64,000 nucleotides of DNA, from positions 62,001 through 126,000 of the forward strand of contig NZ_PPHF01000152.1 of the NCBI RefSeq assembly GCF_002904335.1, given 5' to 3'. Below the pieces are notes generated by a model. The model saw nothing but the letters and a program-made list of their open reading frames with translations, ran no database searches and was not told where the DNA came from. A program made the position numbers and the translations under genes. This DNA is from Amycolatopsis sp. CA-126428. GTDB lineage: Bacteria > Actinomycetota > Actinomycetes > Mycobacteriales > Pseudonocardiaceae. This document shows, piece after piece, positions 16,554 through 24,823 of the stretch. How positions within the stretch are numbered: position 1 is the first letter of the stretch; every line of letters begins with the position of its first letter.

Positions 16554-17456
16554 CTGACGGCCGATTCGACACCGGACGAGCCCGCCACTCCCTTCGGGGA
16601 GGGCGGGCTCGTTCGTCTGCGCCTGGACGTCTCCTACGACGGCACGGACTTCTCGGGCTGGGCCCGGCAGCCGGGCCGCCGGACGGTCCAGGGCGTCCTG
16701 GAGGAGGCCCTGCAGCGGCAGCCACCGGGAGCCGCGGTGCCGAAGTCCGTCGTCGTGGCGGGCCGTACGGACGCCGGGGTGCACGCGACCGGCCAGGTGG
16801 TGCACGTCGACGTCGTGCCGCTCGCTCCGGGCTCCTCAGGCCGTGTCCCGGTCTCCGCCGAGGGCATCCCGGACCTGACGCGCATGGCGGGCCGCTGGAA
16901 CCGCCTGCTGCCGGGTGACGTCCGGGTGCTGGGTGCCCGGGTCGCTCCCGAGGGCTTCGACGCGCGGTTCTCGGCGATCCGCCGGCACTACCGCTACCGC
17001 GTCTCGGACGCGCCGTGGGGCGTGGACCCGTTGCGCCGCCACGACACCCTGGCGTGGAACCGTCCGCTCTCGACGGACGCGATGAACGCCGCCGCCGCGG
17101 AGCTGCTGGGCCTGCACGACTTCGCGGCCTACTGCAAGCAGCGCGAGACGGGCACGACGATCCGCGAGCTGCAGCGCCTGGAATGGGCGCGGGTGGACGA
17201 GCACCTGCTGGAGGTCCGGGTCTCGGCGGACGCGTTCTGCCACTCGATGGTCCGCAGCCTGGTGGGCGTTCTCCTCCTGGTCGGCGACGGCCGCCGCACG
17301 GACGCGTGGCCGTCGAAGGTGCTGGAGAGCGGCATCCGCGACAGCGCGGTGGCTCCGGCCCACGGCCTCACGCTGCTGGGCGTGGACTACCCGCCGGACG
17401 AAGAACTCGCGGCGCGGGCCGAGCAGACCCGCAACGTCCGCACCTCACCGTCGTGA
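16554..17456 (+). CDS. truA: tRNA pseudouridine(38-40) synthase
   Basis: Converts U38-U40 of the tRNA anticodon arm to pseudouridine. The body starts RLRLDVSYDGTDFSGWARQP; the catalytic aspartate is in VVAGRTDAGVHATGQV. FDARFSAIRRHYRYRV and the C-terminal CHSMVRSLVGVLLLVGDGRR also fit. No ATG, GTG or TTG occurs in frame between the rplQ stop and the conserved core; the nearest is a TTG at 16428 deep inside rplQ. I therefore propose CTG at 16554, about nine bases after AAGAAGGA, giving 300 residues. The stop TGA lies within a palindromic repeat. Confidence 0.9.
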   Translation: MTADSTPDEPATPFGEGGLVRLRLDVSYDGTDFSGWARQPGRRTVQGVLEEALQRQPPGAAVPKSVVVAGRTDAGVHATGQVVHVDVVPLAPGSSGRVPVSAEGIPDLTRMAGRWNRLLPGDVRVLGARVAPEGFDARFSAIRRHYRYRVSDAPWGVDPLRRHDTLAWNRPLSTDAMNAAAAELLGLHDFAAYCKQRETGTTIRELQRLEWARVDEHLLEVRVSADAFCHSMVRSLVGVLLLVGDGRRTDAWPSKVLESGIRDSAVAPAHGLTLLGVDYPPDEELAARAEQTRNVRTSPS

Positions 17457-17494
17457 GTGGAAAAGAGGGCTAGAACCCTCTTTTCCACTCACGA
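17451..17494. repeat. 44-base palindromic repeat, copy 2
   Basis: Perfect 19-base-pair palindrome: TCGTGAGTGGAAAAGAGGG - ctagaa - CCCTCTTTTCCACTCACGA. The truA stop codon TGA is bases 4-6 of the left arm. It lies between convergent truA and the unknown gene of the ESX region, so a bidirectional terminator role is plausible. The spacer arm (AAAAGAGGG) differs from other copies yet stays complementary, which suggests selection on the stem. Confidence 0.88.
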
Positions 17495-17514
17495 CCGCGG
17501 TGCGGGGAGCGGGC

Positions 17515-18234
17515 TCAGTCGCCGCGGCGGACCGGGCCGAGGAGCTGCTGCTCCTTGCCCGTGGTGACCAGGCGAAGCGGTCGCCAGAGGTTGCGGCCCA
17601 GGGCCACCGCCTGGTCGTCCTTCAACGTCGTCAGCTGGCGCATCATCTGGGGCGGCAGGCGCCAGATGCGGGCCGCCAGCTCGGCCTGGCCGGCCGGGAG
17701 GCGCTGCATCAGGACCAGATCCGCCGCGTTGGCCGTCGCGCCCGCCTGCGGGTGCAGGTACGGGAGCACGTAGACCGTCGTCTGCCAGGGCGAGCGGGGC
17801 GGGAACAGGTCCTGCGGCGTCGGGCCGCCGTCGGTCACCACCAGCAGCGGCGCGTCCTCCGACGGCCGCGGCAGCTCGACCGGGGACAGCCGGCGGATCT
17901 GCACCAGCGGCGACGGCCGCCCGTCGCGGCTGCCGGCCGCCCGGGAGAGCACCTGCCACTCGGTCGGGCGCCCGGTGGCGACGACGACCCAGGCGCCGAC
18001 CGCCATCGCGCGCATGGCCACCTGGCGGGCCAGGTAGAGCCCGCCCACCAGCACGATCCGGGTGGGGGTCGAGCGCAACGCCGAGATGGTCAGCGGCTCG
18101 CCCTTGAGGCCCGAGCCGAGCACGATGCCGCCGCGGTCACCCGAAGGGCTGATCGCGTCGAGCATCGCGGGGTCGACGGTGAACTCCGGCGCCACACCGC
18201 TGTTCTGCCCGGCGTCACGGACGCGCGAACTCAT
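17515..18234 (-). CDS. Unknown protein coupled to eccE
   Basis: I do not recognise the family. The 239-residue product appears soluble: no signal peptide and no clear membrane helix, though residues ~55-85 (RIVLVGGLYLARQVAMRAMA, then VGAWVVVATGR) are hydrophobic and look like an alternating beta/alpha segment. A later segment reads DAPLLVVTDGGPTPQDLF. Its ATG overlaps the eccE stop by four bases, so it is translated directly after eccE and probably serves the same type VII secretion system. It converges on truA across a palindromic repeat. Confidence 0.75.
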   Translation of the reverse strand: MSSRVRDAGQNSGVAPEFTVDPAMLDAISPSGDRGGIVLGSGLKGEPLTISALRSTPTRIVLVGGLYLARQVAMRAMAVGAWVVVATGRPTEWQVLSRAAGSRDGRPSPLVQIRRLSPVELPRPSEDAPLLVVTDGGPTPQDLFPPRSPWQTTVYVLPYLHPQAGATANAADLVLMQRLPAGQAELAARIWRLPPQMMRQLTTLKDDQAVALGRNLWRPLRLVTTGKEQQLLGPVRRGD

Positions 18235-19919
18235 GCTGTGCCTCCGATCGGCAACGTCGCGGCGAACGCGGAAACCTGCAGGCCGCGCAGCGGCGTCAGG
18301 GCCACCCCGAGCCGCTCGGACAGCCCCTGCAGCCGCTGGTCGGCGGCGTCGAGCTCACGCGGGTTCCGCGCGCTCAGCCGGACCACGCCGCGCAGCCCGA
18401 TCTTGCCCTCGTCGGACGCCGGGGAAATCGACATCGCCAACGTCGCCGACAGCGCACGGACGCTCGTCAGCGCGTTCAGGCTGGTGGCGACCTTGCCCTT
18501 CGGCCAGCCGGTGATGGCGTAGCTCGCGTGGCCGATCCCGGCCGCGGTCACGCCGGACCAGCGTTCCTGCAGCGTCACCTTGGTGGGCGACCCGGCAACG
18601 GAGGTCAGCTCCGCGGCCGAAATGCTCGCCCGCAGCAGCTCGTCCGGGTCGAGCGGCCGCGTCGGCACGCCCTGGGACTCGAGTGCGTTGCGCACCCGCG
18701 ACAGCGCGCCGATCAGCGCGCGGTGGGCGCCGACGACGCCGCCGCCGCGCTCCCGGATCGCCGCCGGGCAGCGCCGCGGGTCGAGCCGGATCGCCACCCA
18801 CGTCGTGCGCCGGGCGGCCGCGGGCAGCGGCCCCAGCACCTCCATGTAGGAGCTCAGCGCCGGCGAGTCCGACGGCAGCGCCGCGCTGCCCGGGTAGCAG
18901 TGCCAGATCGTCTGGATCGAGTCGAGGACCACGCCGCGGTCCTCGAGGCAGGGGGCCAGCGCCGACAGCGGCAGGCTCGGTGCGCCATCGGCCTGGGTGA
19001 TCAACGCCGGGGCCGGCTCGACGAGCAGCACCGCCGTCCACGTGCCGTCGTTCCACGCGAGCCCCACCTGCTGGCGCTCGTGGTCGACGCCGTGGGCGAC
19101 GACGAGGTCCGGCACCGCGATGCGGAGCAGGTTCACGCGGGCGTCGTCGGGGCCGGTGACCGTGGTTTCTTCGGCGGTCATGGCTTCGACGGTGCTCGGC
19201 GGCAGCGGGTCCGCGACCCGGTCGTGCGAGCGGAAGGTGTAGCGCAGCGTCAGGCCGACCCACTGGGTGAACCAGCGCCCGCGCCAGCGCAGCAGCGCGA
19301 CGATGAGGGCGAAGCCGACGATGCCGACGCCGACCCACTTGAGCGACATGTCGATCGCGAGCAGGACCAGGCCGATCGCGAGGCCGACTTCGAGCACGAC
19401 GAGGTTGGCCACGGGCAGCGGGCCGAGGGTGACGCCGGCCGACCGCCGCCGCGCCGGCGGGGCCACCCGGGTCGCGCCGGACGGGGGAGTGGCGGGACCG
19501 CTGTCGTCGGGCCCCTGCGGGCCGCCGGGACCACCCGGGCCACCGCCGCCGGGACCACCGGGGCCGCCGGGACCGCCGCCGCCAGGGCCGCCGGGACCAC
19601 CTGGGCCGCCGGGACCACCCGGGCCGCCAGGGCCACCCGGGCCGCCAGGGCCACCCGGGCCGCCGGGGCGTCCACCAGGACCACCGGGAACCGGGCCGCC
19701 GGGACCGCGCGGGGGCATGCCAGGGACGCCACCGGGTCCGCCTCCAGGTCCGCCGGGTACACCACCAGGTCCGCCGGGGCCGCCGGGAACACCACCGGGA
19801 CCGCCGGGACCACCGGGACCACCGGGTCTGCCCGGCCGGGGCGGCGGGCCCGGCGGACGGCCACCGGGCGGCGGGGGCCCGGGCGGGCCAGGCGGACGTG
19901 GAGGAGTGGTGACGGACAT
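18231..19919 (-). CDS. eccE: Type VII secretion protein EccE with collagen-like N-terminus
   Basis: EccE is a peripheral membrane component of the ESX secretion complex. I chose the ATG at 19919 (MSVTTPPRPPGP) downstream of GAGGGGAAGAG, giving 562 residues; the frame extends upstream without family features. Residues ~5-150 are Gly/Pro repeats of the GGPGGP type. Two membrane helices follow, VANLVVLEVGLAIGLVLLAI and VGVGIVGFALIVALLRW, then the EccE cytosolic domain containing LRIAVPDLVVAHGVDHERQ. It is divergent from eccB and overlaps the next minus-strand gene by four bases. EccE is missing from the M. tuberculosis ESX-4 locus. Confidence 0.88.
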   Translation of the reverse strand: MSVTTPPRPPGPPGPPPPGGRPPGPPPRPGRPGGPGGPGGPGGVPGGPGGPGGVPGGPGGGPGGVPGMPPRGPGGPVPGGPGGRPGGPGGPGGPGGPGGPGGPGGPGGPGGPGGGGPGGPGGPGGGGPGGPGGPQGPDDSGPATPPSGATRVAPPARRRSAGVTLGPLPVANLVVLEVGLAIGLVLLAIDMSLKWVGVGIVGFALIVALLRWRGRWFTQWVGLTLRYTFRSHDRVADPLPPSTVEAMTAEETTVTGPDDARVNLLRIAVPDLVVAHGVDHERQQVGLAWNDGTWTAVLLVEPAPALITQADGAPSLPLSALAPCLEDRGVVLDSIQTIWHCYPGSAALPSDSPALSSYMEVLGPLPAAARRTTWVAIRLDPRRCPAAIRERGGGVVGAHRALIGALSRVRNALESQGVPTRPLDPDELLRASISAAELTSVAGSPTKVTLQERWSGVTAAGIGHASYAITGWPKGKVATSLNALTSVRALSATLAMSISPASDEGKIGLRGVVRLSARNPRELDAADQRLQGLSERLGVALTPLRGLQVSAFAATLPIGGTA

Positions 19920-20075
19920 CCGCGCTTTCTCTTCCCCTCGTGCTTGCTGCGTACCCGGAAGCCGGGTCCCGGGGAGCCCGACCCTAGCTGGAGTTGGTAG
20001 AAACCCCACACCAGACGGTCCCCGTACGGCTATCCTGCGGAACCGTACCGCGACGGGGAGAGCTGTAGGTCGAGA
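19920..20075. promoter_or_regulatory. Divergent eccE/eccB promoter region
   Basis: 156 bases between the divergent starts of eccE and eccB. On plus, TATCCT at 20031-20036 is a possible -10 for eccB, about 40 bases upstream of its ATG. No clear -35 or operator repeat is seen. The binding site for eccB (GACGGGGAGAGC) is weak and distant from the ATG. Confidence 0.35.
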
Positions 20076-21713
20076 ATGCCATCAACACCGACGACTAAGT
20101 CTCAGGTCCAGGCGTATCAGTTCGTCCTACGGCGGATGCAGTCGGCGCTGGTCCGGCGGGACGCCGTGATGCTGCACGACCCGATGCGCACCCACACGCG
20201 GGCCACCATCGTGGGGGTCGTGCTGGGCGCGCTCGGCATGATCGTGTTCGTCGTCTGGGGCCTGCTCAGCCCGGCGCCTTCGGTGCCCGAGGCCGGGAAC
20301 ATCGTGATCGGCGAGCAGTCCGGCACGGTGTACGTGGTGACGGGCAACCCGAAGAAGCTGATCCCGACGTTCAACCTCGCGTCGGCGCGGCTGTTGCTGC
20401 TGGCCCAGCAGAAGTCGACCAGTTCGGACGCGGGCGCCGGCGGTGCGGCCGCCACCCCGGCCCCCGCCGCGGCGAGCCCGGCGAGTGTGAAGAATCCCAC
20501 GGTCGTTTCCGACGAGCAGCTGAAGGACATTCCGCGCGAGAAACTGACCGGAATTCCGGACGGACCGCAGCTGATCCCGACGGATTCCCAGCGAATTACC
20601 CCGAATTGGGCCGTCTGCGACCAGGTTCAGCTGGACCCGTCGCTGCCGAACCCCGACACCGGCCGGACCAACACCTACGTTTTCGGCGGCATCGCGCCGA
20701 GCGGCCTGGGCACCGAGCTGCGCGAGAACGAGGCGCTGCTGGCGAAGGCCGACAACGGGAAGACCTACCTCGTCTACCGGCTGCCGAGCTCCCGGAACCG
20801 GCCGAACGCGAACACCGTGCGCGCCGAGATCGACGTCGACAACCCGAATGACGCCGTCCGGACGGCGCTGCAGCTGCCGCCGGCGCCGCGCAAGATCACG
20901 CAGGGGCTGCTCAACGCGATCCCCGAGGTCGCGAAGCTGACGCCGCCGAAGATCGCCAACGGCCAGGTCCCGGCCGACTTCGACGGCCTGACCGTCGGCG
21001 ACGTCTTCGCCACCCAGCAGGCCGGCGAGACGACGCTGAACTACTGGGCGATCACCCGCGGCGGCATCCAGCGGGTGTCCAACGCCGTCGCCGACATCAT
21101 CCGCGTCGCGAAGAACGGCAGCTCCGGCCGGATCCAGACGCTGGGCCTCGACAAGCTCGCCGGGGTGCACACCATGCAGCCGGCCGACCCCGACTACATC
21201 GCGGTCGACGACTTCCCGCGCTCGGTGCCGACGGTCCTCGACGCGACGAAGAACTCGTCGGTCGCGTGCCTGGGCTGGTCGCTGGCGGGGTCCGGCCCCG
21301 ACCAGGACGCGCACACCTCGGTGTACGTCGACACGCAGCTGCCCGGCCAGAAGAGCGGCGGCGAGAAGTTCGTCCCGATGACGGTGACCACGCCGGGCCC
21401 GAACCGGGTGCCGCTCAACGGCTTCTACCTCAAGCCCGGGTTCGCCGCGGTCGTCCAGTCCGCCACCGGCAAGGCCAGCTTCGGCAAGGGCCAGATCCAG
21501 CTGATCTCCGACCGGGGCGTCCGCTACAGCGTCCCGGACGCCCAGACCGCGGACGCGATCGGCATGAACAACCGGCAGCCGGCACCGGAGTCGATCATCG
21601 GGCTGCTGCCGACCGGGGCGTCGCTGAACACCCAGGACGTGCTGCGGCAGTTCGACGCCGTGCCGATCGACCCGAACGCCGGCGCGTACCCGACCCCGCA
21701 GCCCGGGAACTGA
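20076..21713 (+). CDS. eccB: Type VII secretion protein EccB
   Basis: EccB is the single-pass membrane subunit whose periplasmic domain stabilises the ESX complex. The 545 residues begin with the family cytosolic segment (TTKSQVQAYQFVLRRMQSAL, VRRDAVMLHDP). One membrane helix follows near residues 48-68 (VVLGALGMIVFVVWGLL), then a long extracytoplasmic domain starting IVIGEQSGTVYVVTGNPKKL, with cysteines in NWAVCDQVQL and SVACLGWSLAG that could pair. Divergent from eccE and followed by two substrate-type genes. Confidence 0.95.
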   Translation: MPSTPTTKSQVQAYQFVLRRMQSALVRRDAVMLHDPMRTHTRATIVGVVLGALGMIVFVVWGLLSPAPSVPEAGNIVIGEQSGTVYVVTGNPKKLIPTFNLASARLLLLAQQKSTSSDAGAGGAAATPAPAAASPASVKNPTVVSDEQLKDIPREKLTGIPDGPQLIPTDSQRITPNWAVCDQVQLDPSLPNPDTGRTNTYVFGGIAPSGLGTELRENEALLAKADNGKTYLVYRLPSSRNRPNANTVRAEIDVDNPNDAVRTALQLPPAPRKITQGLLNAIPEVAKLTPPKIANGQVPADFDGLTVGDVFATQQAGETTLNYWAITRGGIQRVSNAVADIIRVAKNGSSGRIQTLGLDKLAGVHTMQPADPDYIAVDDFPRSVPTVLDATKNSSVACLGWSLAGSGPDQDAHTSVYVDTQLPGQKSGGEKFVPMTVTTPGPNRVPLNGFYLKPGFAAVVQSATGKASFGKGQIQLISDRGVRYSVPDAQTADAIGMNNRQPAPESIIGLLPTGASLNTQDVLRQFDAVPIDPNAGAYPTPQPGN

Positions 21714-21777
21714 GCGGAACCGCCGGGCCGCGCCGGGCGTCCCACGCTCGAGGGTCTTTCTCGTGAGTGGAGGTGCC

Positions 21778-22095
21778 GTGGCCGGCTTGAGGATGGACGG
21801 CGTCGTCGTCGCCCGGTACGCCGAGACGGCCGACGCCGCCGCGGCCGAGCTGGACGTGGCGGCGGCCGAGGTCGGCGGGGACGTCACCGCGGAGTCCTAC
21901 GGGACGCTGGGCGCGCAGATCGGCCTCGGCGAGTCCTACGGCCGCGCGTCCGGGGCGTTGCGGCGGCAACTGGCCGACGGCGCCGAGGCGCTGCGTTCGG
22001 CCGCGGAGGCGCTGCGGCAGGTGGCGATCCGCCACGGCGGGCAGGACGCGGAAGCCGCGGAGCTGATCAAGCGGGCCGGGAGGCTCGACGGATGA
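21778..22095 (+). CDS. EspC-like small T7SS-associated protein
   Basis: The 105-residue product is two amphipathic helices with no membrane segment, resembling the ESX EspC/DUF2580-type secreted proteins: residues ~5-30 (MDGVVVARYAETADAAAAEL), the linker SYGTLGAQIGLGESYGRASG, then a second helix (LADGAEALRSAAEALRQVAI). I prefer the GTG at 21778 after GGAGGTGCC; a GTG at 21763 is also in frame. The stop overlaps the next start (GATGA). It probably forms a pair with the following WxG protein. The family call rests on helix pattern and context. Confidence 0.65.
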   Translation: MAGLRMDGVVVARYAETADAAAAELDVAAAEVGGDVTAESYGTLGAQIGLGESYGRASGALRRQLADGAEALRSAAEALRQVAIRHGGQDAEAAELIKRAGRLDG

Positions 22096-23156
22096 CGACC
22101 GAGACCGGCTCCCCGGCGGCTTCAGTGCCGGTGCCCGCGGGCGAGGACATCACCGCGGCGGCCGAGCCGTACCTGGCGTACCTCACGGACCTGGCGCGGC
22201 AGCTGGGCGTCATCGACCCCGTCGAGACGTACTTCCGGCCGCTGCTCGGCCGCTGGGCCGACCTCGGTGCCGAAGCGGATCGCCTGCGCCAGGCGGCTTC
22301 GGTCGCGGCCGAGGTCTCGACCCGCCTGGACGACGAGCTCGGCCGGCTCGACGCGGGCTGGGAGGGCCGCGACGCGGACTCGTTCGTCACGTACATCCGC
22401 GCGGTCGGCGCAGCGGGCGGCGACCTCCACGAGGCGCTCGACACCCTGGCCGGCGCGCTGGACGAGCTGGTGACGACCGTGCGGCACGTGGTCGTCGACC
22501 TCGTCGAGGTGCTGGTGGACGCGGCGGAGCTGACGTCGGAGACGATGCTGCTCCCGGCCGGCGGCCCCAAGCGGGCGCGGGCCCAGCTGGAGGAGACGCA
22601 GGAGTCGGCGAAGGCGCTGCACGAGACCGCGCGCGACGTCATGGAGGCGTTCGACCGGCTGTGCGACGGCGTCGACGACCCGGACGCGGCGTCCCGCACC
22701 ATCGAGATCCGGCACCGGTACCCGCCGGAGCGCTTCAAGCTGCACGACGACGCCCTGAACGAAGCGGGCGAGCAGGCCACCACGGACGCCACGGACACGG
22801 CTTCGTCGCCGTCCTCGGACGACGAGGTGATGACCCCGTCTTCGGCCGACGGCCAGGCGGAGGGCCGTCACACGGGCGCGGGAACCCCCGACCCCGCGCA
22901 GCCCGCCAATGCCGCCGCTCCTCAGGCGCCGCCCGCGGAGCAGGACCACAGCTCGTCAGGCGGGGTCCCGATGATGCCGATGATGGGTTTCGGGGCGTTC
23001 GGCTCGGGCGGCGGCCAGGCTCGCCGCCCGTCGAAGACGCGCCCGGTCACGAAGTCGTCCGACCTGCTGGGCGAGCCGGGCCTGGTCGCACCCCCGGTGA
23101 TCGGCGAAGACGAAACCCCGCAGCCGAAGAAACCGCCGGCCCCGCCCGCGACGTGA
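22092..23156 (+). CDS. WxG-domain T7SS-associated protein
   Basis: The 354 residues start with a helical WXG100/PPE-like domain; the WxG turn is in LGRLDAGWEGRDADSFVTYI near residue 92. After about residue 225 the chain becomes acidic and Pro/Ser/Ala-rich, with a short Met/Gly stretch GVPMMPMMGFGAFGSGGG and a Pro/Lys-rich end. No signal peptide or membrane helix is seen. The start overlaps the upstream EspC-like gene. It is probably a substrate or chaperone-like partner of this ESX system; the exact role is unknown. Confidence 0.68.
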   Translation: MTTETGSPAASVPVPAGEDITAAAEPYLAYLTDLARQLGVIDPVETYFRPLLGRWADLGAEADRLRQAASVAAEVSTRLDDELGRLDAGWEGRDADSFVTYIRAVGAAGGDLHEALDTLAGALDELVTTVRHVVVDLVEVLVDAAELTSETMLLPAGGPKRARAQLEETQESAKALHETARDVMEAFDRLCDGVDDPDAASRTIEIRHRYPPERFKLHDDALNEAGEQATTDATDTASSPSSDDEVMTPSSADGQAEGRHTGAGTPDPAQPANAAAPQAPPAEQDHSSSGGVPMMPMMGFGAFGSGGGQARRPSKTRPVTKSSDLLGEPGLVAPPVIGEDETPQPKKPPAPPAT

Positions 23157-23197
23157 CCCCCTCAGGCCGGAACGGATCCCGTTCCGGCCCAGGGGTC
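23155..23197. terminator. Bidirectional terminator between convergent T7SS genes
   Basis: Large inverted repeat GACCCCCTCAGGCCGGAACGG and CCGTTCCGGCCCAGGGGTC around ATC, with a small internal mismatch. It fills the gap between the WxG gene (plus) and mycP (minus), and the mycP stop overlaps its right edge. It can form on either transcript. Confidence 0.8.
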
Positions 23198-24803
23198 AGC
23201 GGCGGGTGCCGGTTTCGGCCGGGCGGTTGCGGCGGATCGTGTGCATCACGAACAACGTGATCAGCAGGGCGAGCACGCCGCCCGCCGTGCCGGCCAGCGC
23301 CACGATCATCGGCGTCGAGCTGTGGTCGTTCGCCGGGGGGAGCTGGGCCATCTGCGGGGCGGGGATCGGCGCCTGGTTCCCGACCTCCGACGGCAGCACC
23401 TGCGTCAGCGCCGCCACCGGGTCGATCACGCCGTAGCCGACGAAGTTGTCGCGGCCGCCCGGGGCCGCCGGGTGCTGGGCCGTCTCCTTGATCCGGTTGA
23501 CGATGCCCTTGGCGGTGAGCTTCGGGTACATCGCCTTGACCAGCGCCGCCAGGCCCGCCACGTACGGAGACGCGAAGCTGGTGCCCTGGATTTCGCTGGC
23601 CTTGTCGCCGTTTTCGAAGGTCAGGTTGGCCAGGCTGCCGGACCCCTCGGCGGGGTCGAGCGAGACGATCTTCGTGCCGGGCGCCGCGACGCCGACCCAC
23701 GGGCCGTGCACGCTGAACGGCGCCACGCTGCCGAACTCGTCGATCGCCCCGACCGACAGCACGTCGTCGGCGAACCACGGCGGCGTCACGATCGTCTTCG
23801 GCTTCCGCGCGTCCGGCTGGTCGTTCTGCGGGCAGGTGTCCGTCGCGTTGCCGGCGGCGGCGACGATCACGATGCCGGCGTCCGCCGCGAAGCGCACGGC
23901 TGCCTGGACCTGCTGTTCGCCTTCGGTGATCGACCCGCTGGCCTGGCGGCAGTTGTCGACCGACATGTTGATGACGTCGGCCTCGTGCCGCTCGGCGATG
24001 CCGTGGATGATCTCGGCCAGGGTTTTCAGCGTGCCCGCGGTGCCGGCCTTTTCCAGCTGCCGCCCGCCGTTGGACTGCCCGGGCGACGTCCCGTCGCCTT
24101 CGGCGGCGCCGCCGCCACCCCCCGGCGGCAGTTCGGTGCTCGACCCGGACGGCGGGTTGGTGCTCGACGACGGCGGCGTGCTCGAGCCGGGGGTCGCGGT
24201 CTGCTTGGCGGGCTCGTAGTTCTCGCTGAGCTGGCGGTAGGAAACGATCGTGGCGTCCGGCGCGACGCCGACGAACCCGACCTCCGGGTTGTCCGGCTTC
24301 GCCCCGATGATCCCGGCGACCTCGGTGCCGTGGCCGTCGCAGTCCTCGAGCCCCGGTTGCTGGCCCTTCGTCGGCGTGGCCACGTAGTCGCCGCCGGACT
24401 TGAGCCGGTCCTGGAACCACGGGTGCTTCGTCACGCCGGTGTCGATCACCGCGACGCGGACGCCGCCGCCGGCGCTGCCCCTGGCCGCCTTGACGATCTC
24501 CTGCGCCTTGGAGATCTGCAGGTACTCCTGGCCCCACGGCCGGTTCTTGATCTGGATGTCCTGGCCGAGGGTGCTGCGCTGCACGCAGCCCTTCGTTTGC
24601 GTGTACGTCTTGTCGGGCTGGCGCGTGTCGGGGATCAGCTTGTCCATGTCGACCGGCGGCGGCGTCCCGAAGTAGCCGTCGGCCGGTGCGGCCTGCGCCC
24701 CCGCGGGCACGGCGAGCGTCAGCGGCGACAGGAGGCCGATCGTGCCGGCCAGCAGGGCCGTCGTGGTCCTTCGGGGGGCGCCGGGACGCCGTGCTGCAGC
24801 CAT
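23196..24803 (-). CDS. mycP: Type VII secretion serine protease (mycosin)
   Basis: Subtilisin-type protease anchored outside the cytoplasmic membrane and required for ESX complex stability. I chose the ATG at 24803, since it gives a signal peptide (TTTALLAGTIGLLSPLTLAV) and 535 residues; the frame runs far upstream antisense to nothing relevant. The catalytic Asp is in VRVAVIDTGVTKHP, His in CDGHGTEVAGIIG and Ser in QGTSFASPYVAGLAALV. A Ser/Pro/Gly-rich loop (about residues 205-265) interrupts the fold. A C-terminal helix (IVALAGTAGGVLALLITLFV) anchors it. It lies 20 bases after eccD. Confidence 0.95.
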   Translation of the reverse strand: MAAARRPGAPRRTTTALLAGTIGLLSPLTLAVPAGAQAAPADGYFGTPPPVDMDKLIPDTRQPDKTYTQTKGCVQRSTLGQDIQIKNRPWGQEYLQISKAQEIVKAARGSAGGGVRVAVIDTGVTKHPWFQDRLKSGGDYVATPTKGQQPGLEDCDGHGTEVAGIIGAKPDNPEVGFVGVAPDATIVSYRQLSENYEPAKQTATPGSSTPPSSSTNPPSGSSTELPPGGGGGAAEGDGTSPGQSNGGRQLEKAGTAGTLKTLAEIIHGIAERHEADVINMSVDNCRQASGSITEGEQQVQAAVRFAADAGIVIVAAAGNATDTCPQNDQPDARKPKTIVTPPWFADDVLSVGAIDEFGSVAPFSVHGPWVGVAAPGTKIVSLDPAEGSGSLANLTFENGDKASEIQGTSFASPYVAGLAALVKAMYPKLTAKGIVNRIKETAQHPAAPGGRDNFVGYGVIDPVAALTQVLPSEVGNQAPIPAPQMAQLPPANDHSSTPMIVALAGTAGGVLALLITLFVMHTIRRNRPAETGTRR

Positions 24804-24823
24804 CGGAGAGTCACCCGATCCGG

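Noticed and set aside
19267..20169. Plus-strand collagen-like protein of 300 codons
   Set aside because: It is the reverse complement of the Gly-Pro tract in eccE; GGP/GPP repeats read as GPP on the other strand. The minus frame continues into a proper EccE domain.
21761..21773. Sixth copy of the TCGTGAGTGG palindrome
   Set aside because: Only the left arm TCGTGAGTGG is present, with no complementary partner; it coincides with the start region of the EspC-like gene.
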